Shown piece after piece: positions 47,954 to 58,113 of a DNA stretch of 64,000 nt. Origin of the DNA: Hypericum androsaemum (Eukaryota > Streptophyta > Magnoliopsida > Malpighiales > Hypericaceae). How positions within the stretch are numbered: the stretch's first letter is position 1; each line of letters begins with the position of its first letter. Where the stretch lies: contig OZ023182.1 in NCBI GenBank assembly GCA_963995505.1, positions 2,929,001 to 2,993,000 of the forward strand, given 5' to 3'. Position numbers and translations under genes: made by a program. The notes beneath the pieces were generated by a model. That model saw only the letters and a list, made by a program, of their open reading frames with translations. It searched no databases and was not told the origin of the DNA.

Positions 47954-49526
47954 GCAGATCGGAGGAGGCGGGGCGGGGACGGGGGGAGGTGGGGGGTGGG
48001 GGGTGGGAGCGGCGAGGAAGGGGGGGTGGGGTGGGTGTGAGCGGCGGGGACAGCGTGAGGAGGCGGACGAGCTCGGCGTTCTCGGAGCGTTGGCTAGCTT
48101 GAGTTCACATTTTCTTGGCTTCCGTTTTCGATCCACTTGTAAGTCCCCGTTGTGTACATATATCTAAACCCTAATCTGATTGGGGAAAAAATTTTCTTTA
48201 TGACAAGATCTCCGATGACTGCCACATTTTTCTGATTGGGTTTTTGTGGGTTTGGGGGGGGGGGGATTGGGAATGAGAGGGGGGAATGGTGGAACCCTAA
48301 TGAGTATGCTTGGATAAAAACTCGAAAATACCCTCAACAGATTCTGACCATCAGATCTGTAATAAAAAAATTTGATCAAATCTAAAGGCCTATATTTAGT
48401 CCATACCATGGGGATGATTTTTATGTAGTCCCCCCTGAATCCAAATCCTATGGTGGTAGCACGTCTTTCCTTACCCATTTGCACTTCCTACCTTATCTCT
48501 TTACATGATAAATCAACCAATAGGGCGGTCTTTAATACTTTTCTTGCTCCGGGTTTGTATTCCATTTTAAGATAACTGGATTTGTAGGTTAAGTGATCTT
48601 TTGTCCCTCGTTTAAATAAAAAATAACGGAATTTGTAAGTTAGGCAGTTCTTTGTCCCTCGTTCATAAAAAAATAACGGAATTTGTCTAACCTTCTAACA
48701 AATTGAATAGGTTCAATGGAATAGTTTAAAAAGAAAAAGTTTACTTTCGTAATATATTGTCTAACTTTGAAATGTTAAACCTCGATCAAATCGATCGAGG
48801 TTTAACATTTTGATACTTTAGTGAGACGGACAGCCTCTCCCCTCCTACCCGGCCACCTAATGTGTTATGTCAACCAGGATTGTCATGCAGATTACCGCAT
48901 GGATGATGACGTAACTTATCAAACCAGAATTAAATGTTATGAAAAAATTATTTTAGTACCTTTTAGTTTTAATTTTTTTTTTAAACTTTGATAACATAAA
49001 ATTTGAAATACATCAAACCGGTAACTAAGGTTTGACAAGCTGCCATTAAATTTTTTTTTATGCCAGAACTACAAGTTTAAAGTGCATTTTTTAAAAATTT
49101 ACTTAATTTTTTTCGTAGTTTTGGTGGAGAATCTACTTGTCTAAGGATCATCTGCTCTCTGGTGGAAAAGAAATTATATTGATGAGCTTTGATATGGTTC
49201 AATTAGTTTTCAACAGTTGCTTGTATTTTTAGATATCTAAGGATCATGTGTAGGCCATGGGGCTACACCTTTTTTATTTTTGATTGTAGTTGCTTGTACT
49301 TTTAGATATGTTATTTAAACGCCATGGGATATGCCAACGAATTTTAAATGCACGTTCTTTTTTTTTATAGAAAAAATATCGTCCCCTGCTACGTGGAAAT
49401 TTCATCCAATTGCCAAATGTCCGGATTATCTCCAACTGTTTGGCCCATTTATGATCATAATTTGGTTTTACCCTGGATTGGTAACACCCACTTGCTCTCA
49501 ACTTGCATTAACATATGGCATCAACA
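47953..49526. other. Intergenic
   Basis: Contains the G-rich tail, a small G10 run near 48257 and the perfect palindrome at 48770-48810. No genes seen. Confidence 0.5.
48770..48810. repeat. Perfect palindrome, 18-bp arms
   Basis: Arm AAATGTTAAACCTCGATC (48770-48787), a 5-bp loop, and its exact reverse complement (48793-48810). Confidence 0.9.
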
Positions 49527-49535
49527 TAATATTTT

Positions 49536-50919
49536 GGGATAATTACTCTCATGCCCCTGGTGTTTGGCATATTCGCCTCTCACCCCCTGCCTTTCGAAAA
49601 TGGATTAAAAACTCCCCGAAGTTTAGTTTTATTATACTCTTAGGCCCTGGTAGACTTCATCAATCATTTAATTATTTTTAAATTAAAAAGACTATTTTAC
49701 CCTTGGGTTTCATCTTCAACTTCAAATAAAAAACATTTGAACTCAAATTGCTGACGAACACCACACCCAATTTACTCAAACCCAATTCAAGAAGGTGAAC
49801 GCCGGCGATCTCCCCCACTGGAATCTTCATTGCCCAGAACAGGTTCCAATGATGCGACGATGTGGGTCCCAACGATGTCATTGTCTAAAAAGCCGCTACC
49901 GTCACCAGACCACCATCTAATCCACCGAAAGCTCCACATTGTTCGGGAGCTTCAGATCAGGATATGGATGGGGTCTGGGGTCCAAACCCGCGGCCACCAT
50001 GTCGTAGATGAGGTCAAAGAGCCGGACCGGACCATGAGCTCCTCCATGAAGGCGAATCAGAGCGACTTCTCAGCAGCAGAGACGGGGGCGACGACGGGCA
50101 CCACCAGCTTCGAGCCCTTCCCTTCATACCGTTGCTTCTTCTTTCTTTTGGGTTTCTTCTCCACCGACGAGGAGGCCCATAAGTCGCTCTCATTGGAATT
50201 AACTACCTCAAAGTTGGTATCTTTCTGTCCCACTTCCTCGATTCTCTTCCATATCCTTTAAACCCAGTACAGTTCCAAAGCATTCTCCATCCCACCTTCC
50301 ATATCCTTTATCTTTATCTCTCTCTGTAACGCCCCGTGATTCGACCGACTGTCTTCACAGACCAACACAGGTCTTTTTCAGCGTGTTTTGTCCTCACTCG
50401 CACGCATCCCGAAAAAACTTCTCAGGAGGTCACCTATCTTGATCCTACTCTCGGCTAAATGCGTTTATCCTTAAAGTTCTCTCAGGATGTGTGCCATAAA
50501 AGAAGGTACACCTTGTTGGTATGGATAGTACCAATCAAATAACTTAAGCTTTTCAGACAGAACAGATCATTAACGGGGTATCCCACTCTCACTAAAGGGG
50601 TCGTAGAAGAAGAAGAAGAAGAAAAAGATATCGTAGATTCAAGAAAGGACCGCAGACTCATATATTTTTGTTATTTTTTCATTTTTTTCTTGATGTTCAT
50701 AGTGAGATATCTATAGGTTGAATAAGATATATATATTTTTTATTTTTAAAGATATTTTTGTCATTTTTATGAAAAAAAAAGAAAAAAATATATGATGACA
50801 TCAGCAAAGGATCCGAGAGTATAATAAAACCAAACTATGAAAAAAATTTAATCGATTGTCGAAAGACAGGGGTGAGAGGCGAATATGCCAAACACCAGGG
50901 GTCTGAGAGTAATTATCCC
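49536..50919. mobile_element. Mutator-like TIR element with GC-rich interior, 9-bp TSD
   Basis: Inverted ends of about 120 bp start GGGATAATTACTCTCA on both sides. The flanking 9-mers are TAATATTTT (49527-49535) and TAATCTTTT (50920-50928), one mismatch. The interior (about 49795-50230) is GC-rich and looks like degenerate coding sequence; on the minus strand it has a Lys-rich segment KKPKRKKKQRYEGKG. No transposase is seen. The ends are of the same family as 12501-13436. A Cassandra solo LTR is nested inside. Confidence 0.85.
50325..50585 (-). mobile_element. Cassandra solo LTR nested in the Mutator-like element
   Basis: 261 bp, on the minus strand beginning TGGGATACCCCG and ending CGGGGCGTTACA, flanked by exact 5-bp copies of CTCTC (50320-50324 and 50586-50590). 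It contains the same 5S-like core as the element at 32.3 kb (GAGTAGGATCAAGATAGGTG, then ACCTCCTGAGAAG). A solo LTR with intact duplication arises by recombination between the two LTRs. Confidence 0.9.
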
Positions 50920-51065
50920 TAATCTTTTTCTTTTCCTAAAAAAAAATCTCACATGTACCTGAGAATCTTGTTTTGCCGAAATATGTCGTAATTTGTATTC
51001 ATCTAATTTTGTTGTTGACGTCGTCTTTTTTTTTACTTTATCTTAATCATACAAATAAAAGACTT

Positions 51066-51409
51066 ATTTTTTTGAAAACGTAAATGTTGTATTACTACAA
51101 AAGACAGAGCTACACTATGATTAGCAAAAATACAATTTTCTTGCTTTGCATAGCAAGACCATGAAAAATTCGCCTAATATTAAACACAATTTCAACGCCT
51201 AAAATTAATCACTTAAAGTTAATCGCCTGGAGTTACGCTACCACCCTATCAATCGTAACGACCAGGTATGATTATAGCCCAGTAGCCATAATTTTAATAG
51301 CATTAAGAAAATCCGGCATTTCTTATTTTGAAAGTGCAGTCAGATCTCGCAATGTCAACCCATGCTCCATGAAATAATCTCCCGGTACATCTCCATCATA
51401 ATTTGGGTT
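51066..51409 (-). mobile_element. Retroposed fragment, 15-bp TSD
   Basis: Exact 15-bp copies of ACAAATAAAAGACTT lie at 51051-51065 and 51410-51424. A T run at 51067-51073 marks a poly(A) tail on the minus strand. The far end, read on the minus strand, looks like the C-terminal codons of a gene (DGDVPGDYFMEHGLTLRDLTA) followed by an untranslated region. This could be a truncated processed pseudogene made by LINE machinery; I do not recognise the source. Confidence 0.8.
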
Positions 51410-51788
51410 ACAAATAAAAGACTTTTGGACCATATGATGCGAGTTTCCGATAAATGACACGTATATTATTACCTTCTCTTATTTTCAAGAATCATTTCTA
51501 CTGGTCCTACAATAATCAAGAGCCTAGCTCTTCACTTCACACCGAGATCTTCTCCGCTAAAAAAATCGGCTTGTAAAGAAATCAACCCGTTGCCCCATCA
51601 TTGCAAATCTTAAGCATTGTCAACGCCACTATCTTGGTTTTGCATCGTTCCGTCCCGTTAATTTGCAAAACGACGAGAAAATGACACCGAAAATATAATA
51701 TTTGAGTGACCACTTACGTTTAATGACACGAGAGTCTAGACACTGAAATAAACTGAAGTTATGAATGTATTCAGATCCAGATCCAGAT

Positions 51789-52148
51789 TTTCATATGCAA
51801 ATCTAAGTTATATAACGATATTTACAAATATTGGTTAGCTTTGTGGGTGTAATACTACTAAATTGGTACATATACAATAACAATACAAACTTAAAATGGC
51901 TCGATTTCGTGATTTCACAAATTTAACAATACCCTTAACCATGTTTGATTGATAACCCTCTGCTACTGATTTCATATGGAAATCTAAATTATATAACAAT
52001 ATTACAAATATTGGTTAGCTTTGTGGGTGTAATGCTTGGTACATATACAATAACAATATAAACTTAAAATGGCTCGATTTCGTGATTTCACAAATTTAAC
52101 AATACCCTTGACCATTTTTGATTGATCACCCTATACTACTGATTTCTT
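51789..52148. repeat. Tandem duplication of about 180 bp
   Basis: Two consecutive copies share TACAAATATTGGTTAGCTTT, TGGCTCGATTTCGTGATTTC and CTACTGATTTC. They differ by small indels and substitutions, for example a short insertion near 51855. Confidence 0.88.
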
Positions 52149-52446
52149 ATTGCCGGATCCATGAATTTAATTCCAATTTTATCTAGATTTTAATAACGGG
52201 CGAAACAACAAAAAGAAACTCAAGCTAATCTCATATGCGGGTAATCATGAGAATTATTTATGAACCGAATTTTATCTAGACTATGCATATATGAATCTGG
52301 AACCTAAAATCAAGGATTTGACGAATGTGAATCTACCTTCAAGCAAGTTTATTTTGGCACATTAGCATTCCAATTATCTACTAAAGAGGATTTTGATATA
52401 AATTAGAGGAAACATGGTAAATGGAACACACAACTCCTGTCCGCAA

Positions 52447-52912
52447 TGTTATTTTCAACCGGTTGATTCTTGCTATTGAGAGATGCTTTTCTGAATGGTC
52501 TTTGTGGAGCAGTCAAGTTGCTAATTTGCATAGGCAGGATGTTCTTTTGTCCCTCATGGCTACAAGTGCTCCTTGATATCTTGGTTCGTGCGGTTCTCGT
52601 TGGTTTCTCTCCTGGAGTTTTTAGTGTTTTCGTTGATCAGTGATTGTTGCGATTTTTTTTCTTGTTTTATTTGTTCCTTTTTTCTAGATGACGGTGTGGT
52701 ATTGAATTTGCGATTTTAACGTCAAGATATATTTTTATATCGGAATACTCTTTCCCTACCACACTTTTTTCTTTTTTCTCTAGGTTTTGGTGTAGTAGGG
52801 TTTTGACGAAACCGGCGGTCGCAACCCCGTTCGACACCATGACAAAGAAAATACCATACTAAGTAAGATGTATATATCATAGCGACTCTTAATATACTTG
52901 CGTTTAAAAAAA
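52447..52912 (+). mobile_element. Retroposed LINE-type 3' end, 15-bp TSD
   Basis: Copies of AACTCCTGTCCGCAA (52432-52446) and AACTCATGTCCGCAA (52913-52927) differ at one base, and an A run precedes the right copy. The 3' part (around 52780-52830) resembles the 3' region of the LINE at 24003-24570 (ACCGGCGGTCGCAACC against GCCGGCGGCTGCAACC). No coding frame is left. Confidence 0.78.
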
Positions 52913-52927
52913 AACTCATGTCCGCAA

Positions 52928-53482
52928 GGAAATTACATGCAGGTACTGGGTGGAAGAAGAAGAAGTCAAAAGCACTTTGGTTTGAGACAATTGTAACTTG
53001 CACATGAGCTCCAACATGTGCCTCGGTCAGATAAACATATATCTTCCTAAAAAAAAAGATAAATATCTTTTTTTTGGTACGTGAGATAAAGATATTATCA
53101 ACAATCAAATCAAGATAAAGATAAAAATATTATCGATCAAATCAAGAGATTTCTGGGTTTTTGGGGTGTGGAAAAGGTATTATAAGTTTTTCTATTGATT
53201 TAATGTGCAGGATAATATATCACAAGTGGATATTAAAAAAAAAGACAAGCAGGTTCATTGAATCTGGCAAGGGGTGGGCCATGTCAGGTGGTCAACAAAG
53301 AAAAGGACCGTGTTGGCATCTCTTGTTTCGGTGGGTCCGAAATATCGATCAAATGGGCCTCACGTATTTTGTCCCACAATCAACCAATTCATCAGCTTTA
53401 ATCATGACGAATTTAATTTCATAAATGAAATTTCAAAATTTACCCATCATAATACTGATCTGAGTTATGATAGGGTCTTACA
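52928..53482. other. Intergenic
   Basis: No feature I can support. Confidence 0.5.
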
Positions 53483-53498
53483 GATACTCAGAAAGAAA

Positions 53499-54235
53499 TC
53501 TAAGTTATGATAGGATCTGATAGGGCCTGCAGGACAGGATTGCAATCAAGTCTAATCTTACTCATTTGGGGATGTTCGACCAGTAGGGTTCGGGCTGTGT
53601 GCTCTGTGCGGATGGCTCCCTTTTTTAGGCCCTCACGGAGCTACGTATCATCTATTCCTTGGCTGTTCTTTTGCATCCTGTGCCTGGAATTACTTTATCA
53701 GGCTTGCTGGTCTTTCTTGGGTTCCTCATGAAAGTCTGCCTGGCTTTTTCGCTTCTTGGATGGGGTTGGTGAGCTGCGGAGATTCTAAAGGGAAGATTTG
53801 GTACTCTGTCTTTGCTGCTATTGTCTGGCGCATCTAGCTTCTCAGGGACCATGTGATCTTCAACAGCGGCTCTCCCGATCTAGATGCCTTAATTTCCGAT
53901 GTCCTTAGAAGTACCATGGAATGGCAAAACTGGTCTGGCTCTAGGAACTTGTTCTGCAGGCAAGAATTGCTATTGGTGCTACAGAATGGCAAAACTTGAT
54001 CAGTTTTGGGTAGCTTTGGATAGATTTGTTTGGCAATAACACGATGTTTATTGCCGAAGAAATCTTCCTTTTTAGCTTTTGTTCCTATCATGGTTGACCT
54101 CTTGCCCGCCTCTTTGGTCGGGTTGTACAAAGATCATTGGTGCCCTCCTTACTTTTGTGTGGGGGATTTTGCCTTTTTGCACAGTTGTACATAACATCAA
54201 GATTAATATATTTCTACTTTTTATATTAAAAAAAA
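53499..54235 (+). mobile_element. 5'-truncated LINE, 16-bp TSD
   Basis: Exact 16-bp copies of GATACTCAGAAAGAAA at 53483-53498 and 54236-54251, with an A run before the right copy. The plus strand reads as a decayed zf-RVT region (a CALCADG-like Cys motif near 53600, a WLLRDHVIFNSGSPDLDALI segment near 53835-53900). It is the same family and almost the same length as the minus-strand copy at 9589-10345. The first bases repeat nearby host sequence (TAAGTTATGATAGG), a possible 5' junction duplication. Confidence 0.9.
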
Positions 54236-54251
54236 GATACTCAGAAAGAAA

Positions 54252-55175
54252 GGAACTACGCATGAGTTCTGCGTAGTTCTATTTGTCGACATAAGTCTCT
54301 TTTGTTTGACCGCACCAGACTGGCTTGGTCCATTTATACCCGCTACCTTCAATGACTCAAACTCGATGGAGGACTTAACTGGAAATGTCATTTTATGTTG
54401 CATTGGAAGGTGTCATTAAAAGTGACAGACAAAAACTCTCAACTCCGTACTGGTTAGTGCTCCTTCGATTTAAGAATACGAATGGAACAGAGAATCTTGG
54501 AGTAGCAAATGGCAGACAATCAAACGCCGTACCGTCGTCGGTCTAACATGTGATGAGCAATTTTTGTTGTTGCTGAATCAACGTCAGTCTAGAGAATCCA
54601 ATGATCAAAATGAATTAGAATTATCGATATGGTTGCTTCAAGTGTTAAGGAGATTGAATTTCCTCAAACATGACTTGGATTAAGTCTTACGAACAAAAAA
54701 TATACTTGAAAATTAATCGGACCGGATAGATATGCAAGTAACTAGGAATAAATGAATTAGAACTTATTGTATACAGAAAGAGATACTTACTCATCCGTTT
54801 TAGGGCCCCTCCAGCACTTTTTTACATAAATAATTTAATTCCTGCTAGACCTCTAGTTCCTATTTCATTTATGAGACAAAATTTACATGATCATCTAGCA
54901 ATTAAGCCCCCTTCTGATAACTTCATTAATCAGAAAAACTGGAAGTAATAAACAAGGTATACCTCAATGTATTATCTACGAGCAAGGCCCTGATCGCTTG
55001 AACCATTATCCTTTTCTTGTGATGGTGCTGGCTAATTGGGATCATTTGCATGAAGTTATTTGACCAAGTTTACACCGTGGAAGAACGATTTTCGAAATGG
55101 TTCATGCCCTCAAAACTTGTCGGTATGTACCGAGGAGCTTTCGATAAACAGTTTGCTGCCGTTGCCGAAAGGGAA
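54252..55175. other. Intergenic and 3' flank of EXO70
   Basis: No gene seen. The last few hundred bases are the likely 3' UTR of EXO70. Confidence 0.5.
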
Positions 55176-57233
55176 TCATGAAACCGCTGAAGCTGTACGG
55201 CGAAGATCTACTACCCCATTGCCGAACTTTTCACCCGGGGACCTGCCTTTGAAGCTTCCATATCTTCCCGGTCTTGGGTGAAACAAGGAGTTCAGCATCT
55301 GCTCCAGAGTCTGCACTGAATACCGAGCATACTTGCCGGAGGATCCATCTTGCTCAACCAGAGGACCGTAGTTCTGCATATAGCTCCGATACACGGGAAC
55401 AACTGTCTGCACTATCTGCTGGCAAATCTTCTCCCTGAGATCTTTCTCAGGCACCACCCACTGGGACTGTTTATTATACATTTCATCAAATGCTTCATTG
55501 AAACTTTTGAGCCTTTTCTTTACGAGATCACGGGCAGTAGCACGCCCGCCGGAGAACAGAATTAGCCCTTCCCGGCTCAAATGACCAGGAAGCTTTGCCC
55601 AACTGTCTCGTACAAAGATTGTGGCAAAATAATTCTTGGACTGTTCATGTTCTCTCAACCAAGGATCCCCAAGAAGAGCACCCAACTTGGTTCCCTTCAA
55701 GTGCTTGAACAAATGATGATGGTTATTCATGGCAAAAAAGTTGGACAAGATTGGATCTTCGTAGGCTTTTGTCCACGCCTCCAGAACAACCTCAATGTCT
55801 TTAATGATGTTCAAAACCTCAGATATTAGACGCTTCTCCGGAAAGATCTCGTGCTTCCAACTGCTGTGAATGGTCAGAACCTGATACAGTATAGGCTTAT
55901 AATCATCGCCGATTAGCTGATTACAATGTCCAGTGAGATGTCTGATCAGCCTTGGAACACCTCCATCTGGAGGAGGCGGTATTTGCTTCTGCAACTTCAC
56001 CTGAAAAAGAATTTCCCAGAAAATTCCTGCTGCTCCCTCTATGACACTCTTGATAAGATCCCTTGTGAGGTTTTGGATATCCCTACAAGCTGCTCCACCA
56101 AAAAGCCTATTAAAGTCTAACCTTAATTTGTTGAGGGATGCGAATATGTCCAACAACTTAAAAAGCTTGATTGGATCATTTCTGCTTTCTGTAACGGTCT
56201 TGCCAAATTGCAGGAAGGCGAGAATACCAGCCTGAGCTGCTATTTTGGCAAAGCAATCCATCCACACATCCAATCCAACTCTCTCAAAAACATCATTACA
56301 CAACCGGTATTCAGCTTCAAACAAATGCTTCACTGCAAACTCCAAATGCTTGCCCCACTGGGCTATGTACCCTTCTATACTCTGGACATCATTAAATTCG
56401 GCTATCGAGATCTCAAGATAATCCAGGTTCAGAGCACGCAAGCTAGCTCTGACATTCGAGCTCCGAACATCCACATAAATAGATATGCACTTCTCAAGCC
56501 TCTTGTTAGCAATCAACCTGCCAAGAATGGCTTGCAACTTGCTGATTACAGTCACCGGTAAAGGCGAGGGAGCAATGACTGGCTGATTTGCAACCGAAGG
56601 TGGTGATGATGACATTGGAAGTGGCATACTATGCTCCGTCAAGAGCCGCCTGAACTCACCTTCCAGTGTATCCAATGCTGCATCCAACAACCCACAATCA
56701 AGGCGAGTTCGTTCGCCATCATTGTGCATCTCAGTGAGACTCTTCAAAGACGTCTTCAAGTTCGTCAAATACCGTTTATCCGCCACAGCATGATCCTCCA
56801 AGTACTCCAATATATCCTCCAACCACTGGATCGCCAACCCACAGTTATCCCCCAGGAACCTCAGCGCCTCCTCCAGCCGCTTCAGCACAGCCAAGTAACT
56901 TGCCAGCTCATTCCTCGGGTCAGACAACAACGACTTCTCCAACCCATGAACCGCATCGAAGACCTTGAGCACCGCCGCAGCGGGGCCCACAGCTCGATTA
57001 ATGTGGCCACCGGCAGCCACGAGAGCATCCTCGTCCGCGCAAATGGGGCGAACCGCTGCCTCTAAAGAAGGCAGCCTATGCTTAATGTCATCCAATCTCG
57101 GCCCGGATTTCCCCAATTCACCCCGTAAGGACTTGGATTTCTCTAAGCTCAGCTTCAACGACTTTGTTGCTGCTACCAAACTCGAAATCGAATCCTTACC
57201 ATTCCCACTGCTACCACTAGCAGATTCCCCCAT
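55176..57233 (-). CDS. EXO70G1: Exocyst complex component EXO70 (G-type)
   Basis: The single exon encodes 685 residues. The N-terminal part (about 1-170) has a coiled-coil-like region around ATKSLKLSLEKSKSLRGELG and the conserved AVGPAAAVLKVFDAVHGLEK segment. The C-terminal Exo70 domain (about 280-660) holds the blocks IQNLTRDLIKSVIEGAAGIF, HLFKHLKGTKLGALLGDPWL, FSGGRATARDLVKKRLKSFN and PVYRSYMQNYGPLVEQ. EXO70 is the exocyst subunit that binds phosphoinositides and helps tether secretory vesicles to the plasma membrane. Plant EXO70 genes outside the A group usually lack introns, as here. I place it in group G from memory of the Arabidopsis At4g31540 N-terminus. No lesion is seen. Confidence 0.95.
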   Translation of the reverse strand: MGESASGSSGNGKDSISSLVAATKSLKLSLEKSKSLRGELGKSGPRLDDIKHRLPSLEAAVRPICADEDALVAAGGHINRAVGPAAAVLKVFDAVHGLEKSLLSDPRNELASYLAVLKRLEEALRFLGDNCGLAIQWLEDILEYLEDHAVADKRYLTNLKTSLKSLTEMHNDGERTRLDCGLLDAALDTLEGEFRRLLTEHSMPLPMSSSPPSVANQPVIAPSPLPVTVISKLQAILGRLIANKRLEKCISIYVDVRSSNVRASLRALNLDYLEISIAEFNDVQSIEGYIAQWGKHLEFAVKHLFEAEYRLCNDVFERVGLDVWMDCFAKIAAQAGILAFLQFGKTVTESRNDPIKLFKLLDIFASLNKLRLDFNRLFGGAACRDIQNLTRDLIKSVIEGAAGIFWEILFQVKLQKQIPPPPDGGVPRLIRHLTGHCNQLIGDDYKPILYQVLTIHSSWKHEIFPEKRLISEVLNIIKDIEVVLEAWTKAYEDPILSNFFAMNNHHHLFKHLKGTKLGALLGDPWLREHEQSKNYFATIFVRDSWAKLPGHLSREGLILFSGGRATARDLVKKRLKSFNEAFDEMYNKQSQWVVPEKDLREKICQQIVQTVVPVYRSYMQNYGPLVEQDGSSGKYARYSVQTLEQMLNSLFHPRPGRYGSFKGRSPGEKFGNGVVDLRRTASAVS

Positions 57234-58104
57234 ACCCTAAATAACTCCAAAACGTCCAAACTGGGAATTCCAATTTATTTATTAATAAATCAAATACAAG
57301 GAGCTCACTTCATTTATCCACAAAGCAAGCAAAACCCAATAACAAAAACGATCTTCGGCTAATAAAGATTGAAACTTTCTAATAGAATGAGCTTACGAGA
57401 GCTTACTCAATGGTAGGTAAAGACGGCAACTTTATTACTCCTTTTATGAAGCTTGACTCGGGTGAGTTGACCCAGTCGAGTTAAGGAAGGACCAAAGGCT
57501 GAAAGAGCTCAGTTGGGAATCTGAATCGGAAACTTTAGGACTCGGGGAGACAGAGAGAGAGAGAGAGCCCTAAGGATTTCCAGAGAGAGAGAGGAAGGAG
57601 GAAGGAAGAAAGAATTAACTTTTTTATTTTATTTTGGGGGTCACCTTTTTTTTTATTCAAGTAGTTGTCGTTTTCAAGGCATTTGCTGCCTGGCGAGTAA
57701 TGCCAAAGTGCTTTGACAGAATTAGGGCAGAAGTGGAGAAGAAAGGAAGGAAGGAAACAAATCTGTCTGAAAACTAATGCCAAGTGCTTGGCCTATCCAA
57801 GTGATTCATCTTTTTTACCATCTGATATCGGAATAATATATCAAATTAATTTAGATTCGAGATTATTAGTAATATTGGATGTGTACTTTTACCTCTTTAT
57901 TATTTTTTAAAATTGAAGTGCTTTTTAAAAATTAAATTCGAGATTTTTTTGTCAAAGTGAAATAAGTTTTTTTTTCTTGATCCAAGGAGATTCTTGATGC
58001 TCTTATAAGAAAAAAGTAATTTCGATGCATTTATTTATTTATTTTTCGCTGTTTCGAGCATGGAAGTTGCTTGGAAGCAACATAGGCTGTATTACTTATC
58101 TTTA
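57234..58104. other. EXO70 upstream region and intergenic sequence
   Basis: The first 370 bases are the probable leader and promoter of EXO70 (leftward), with GA-rich stretches near 57548-57598. The rest is AT-rich without features. Confidence 0.5.
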
Positions 58105-58113
58105 TATATTTGG

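Noticed and set aside
47861..48136. Pro-rich minus-strand open frame (and Gly-rich plus-strand frame)
   Set aside because: It comes from the G33 run and G-rich tract; low complexity with no domain.
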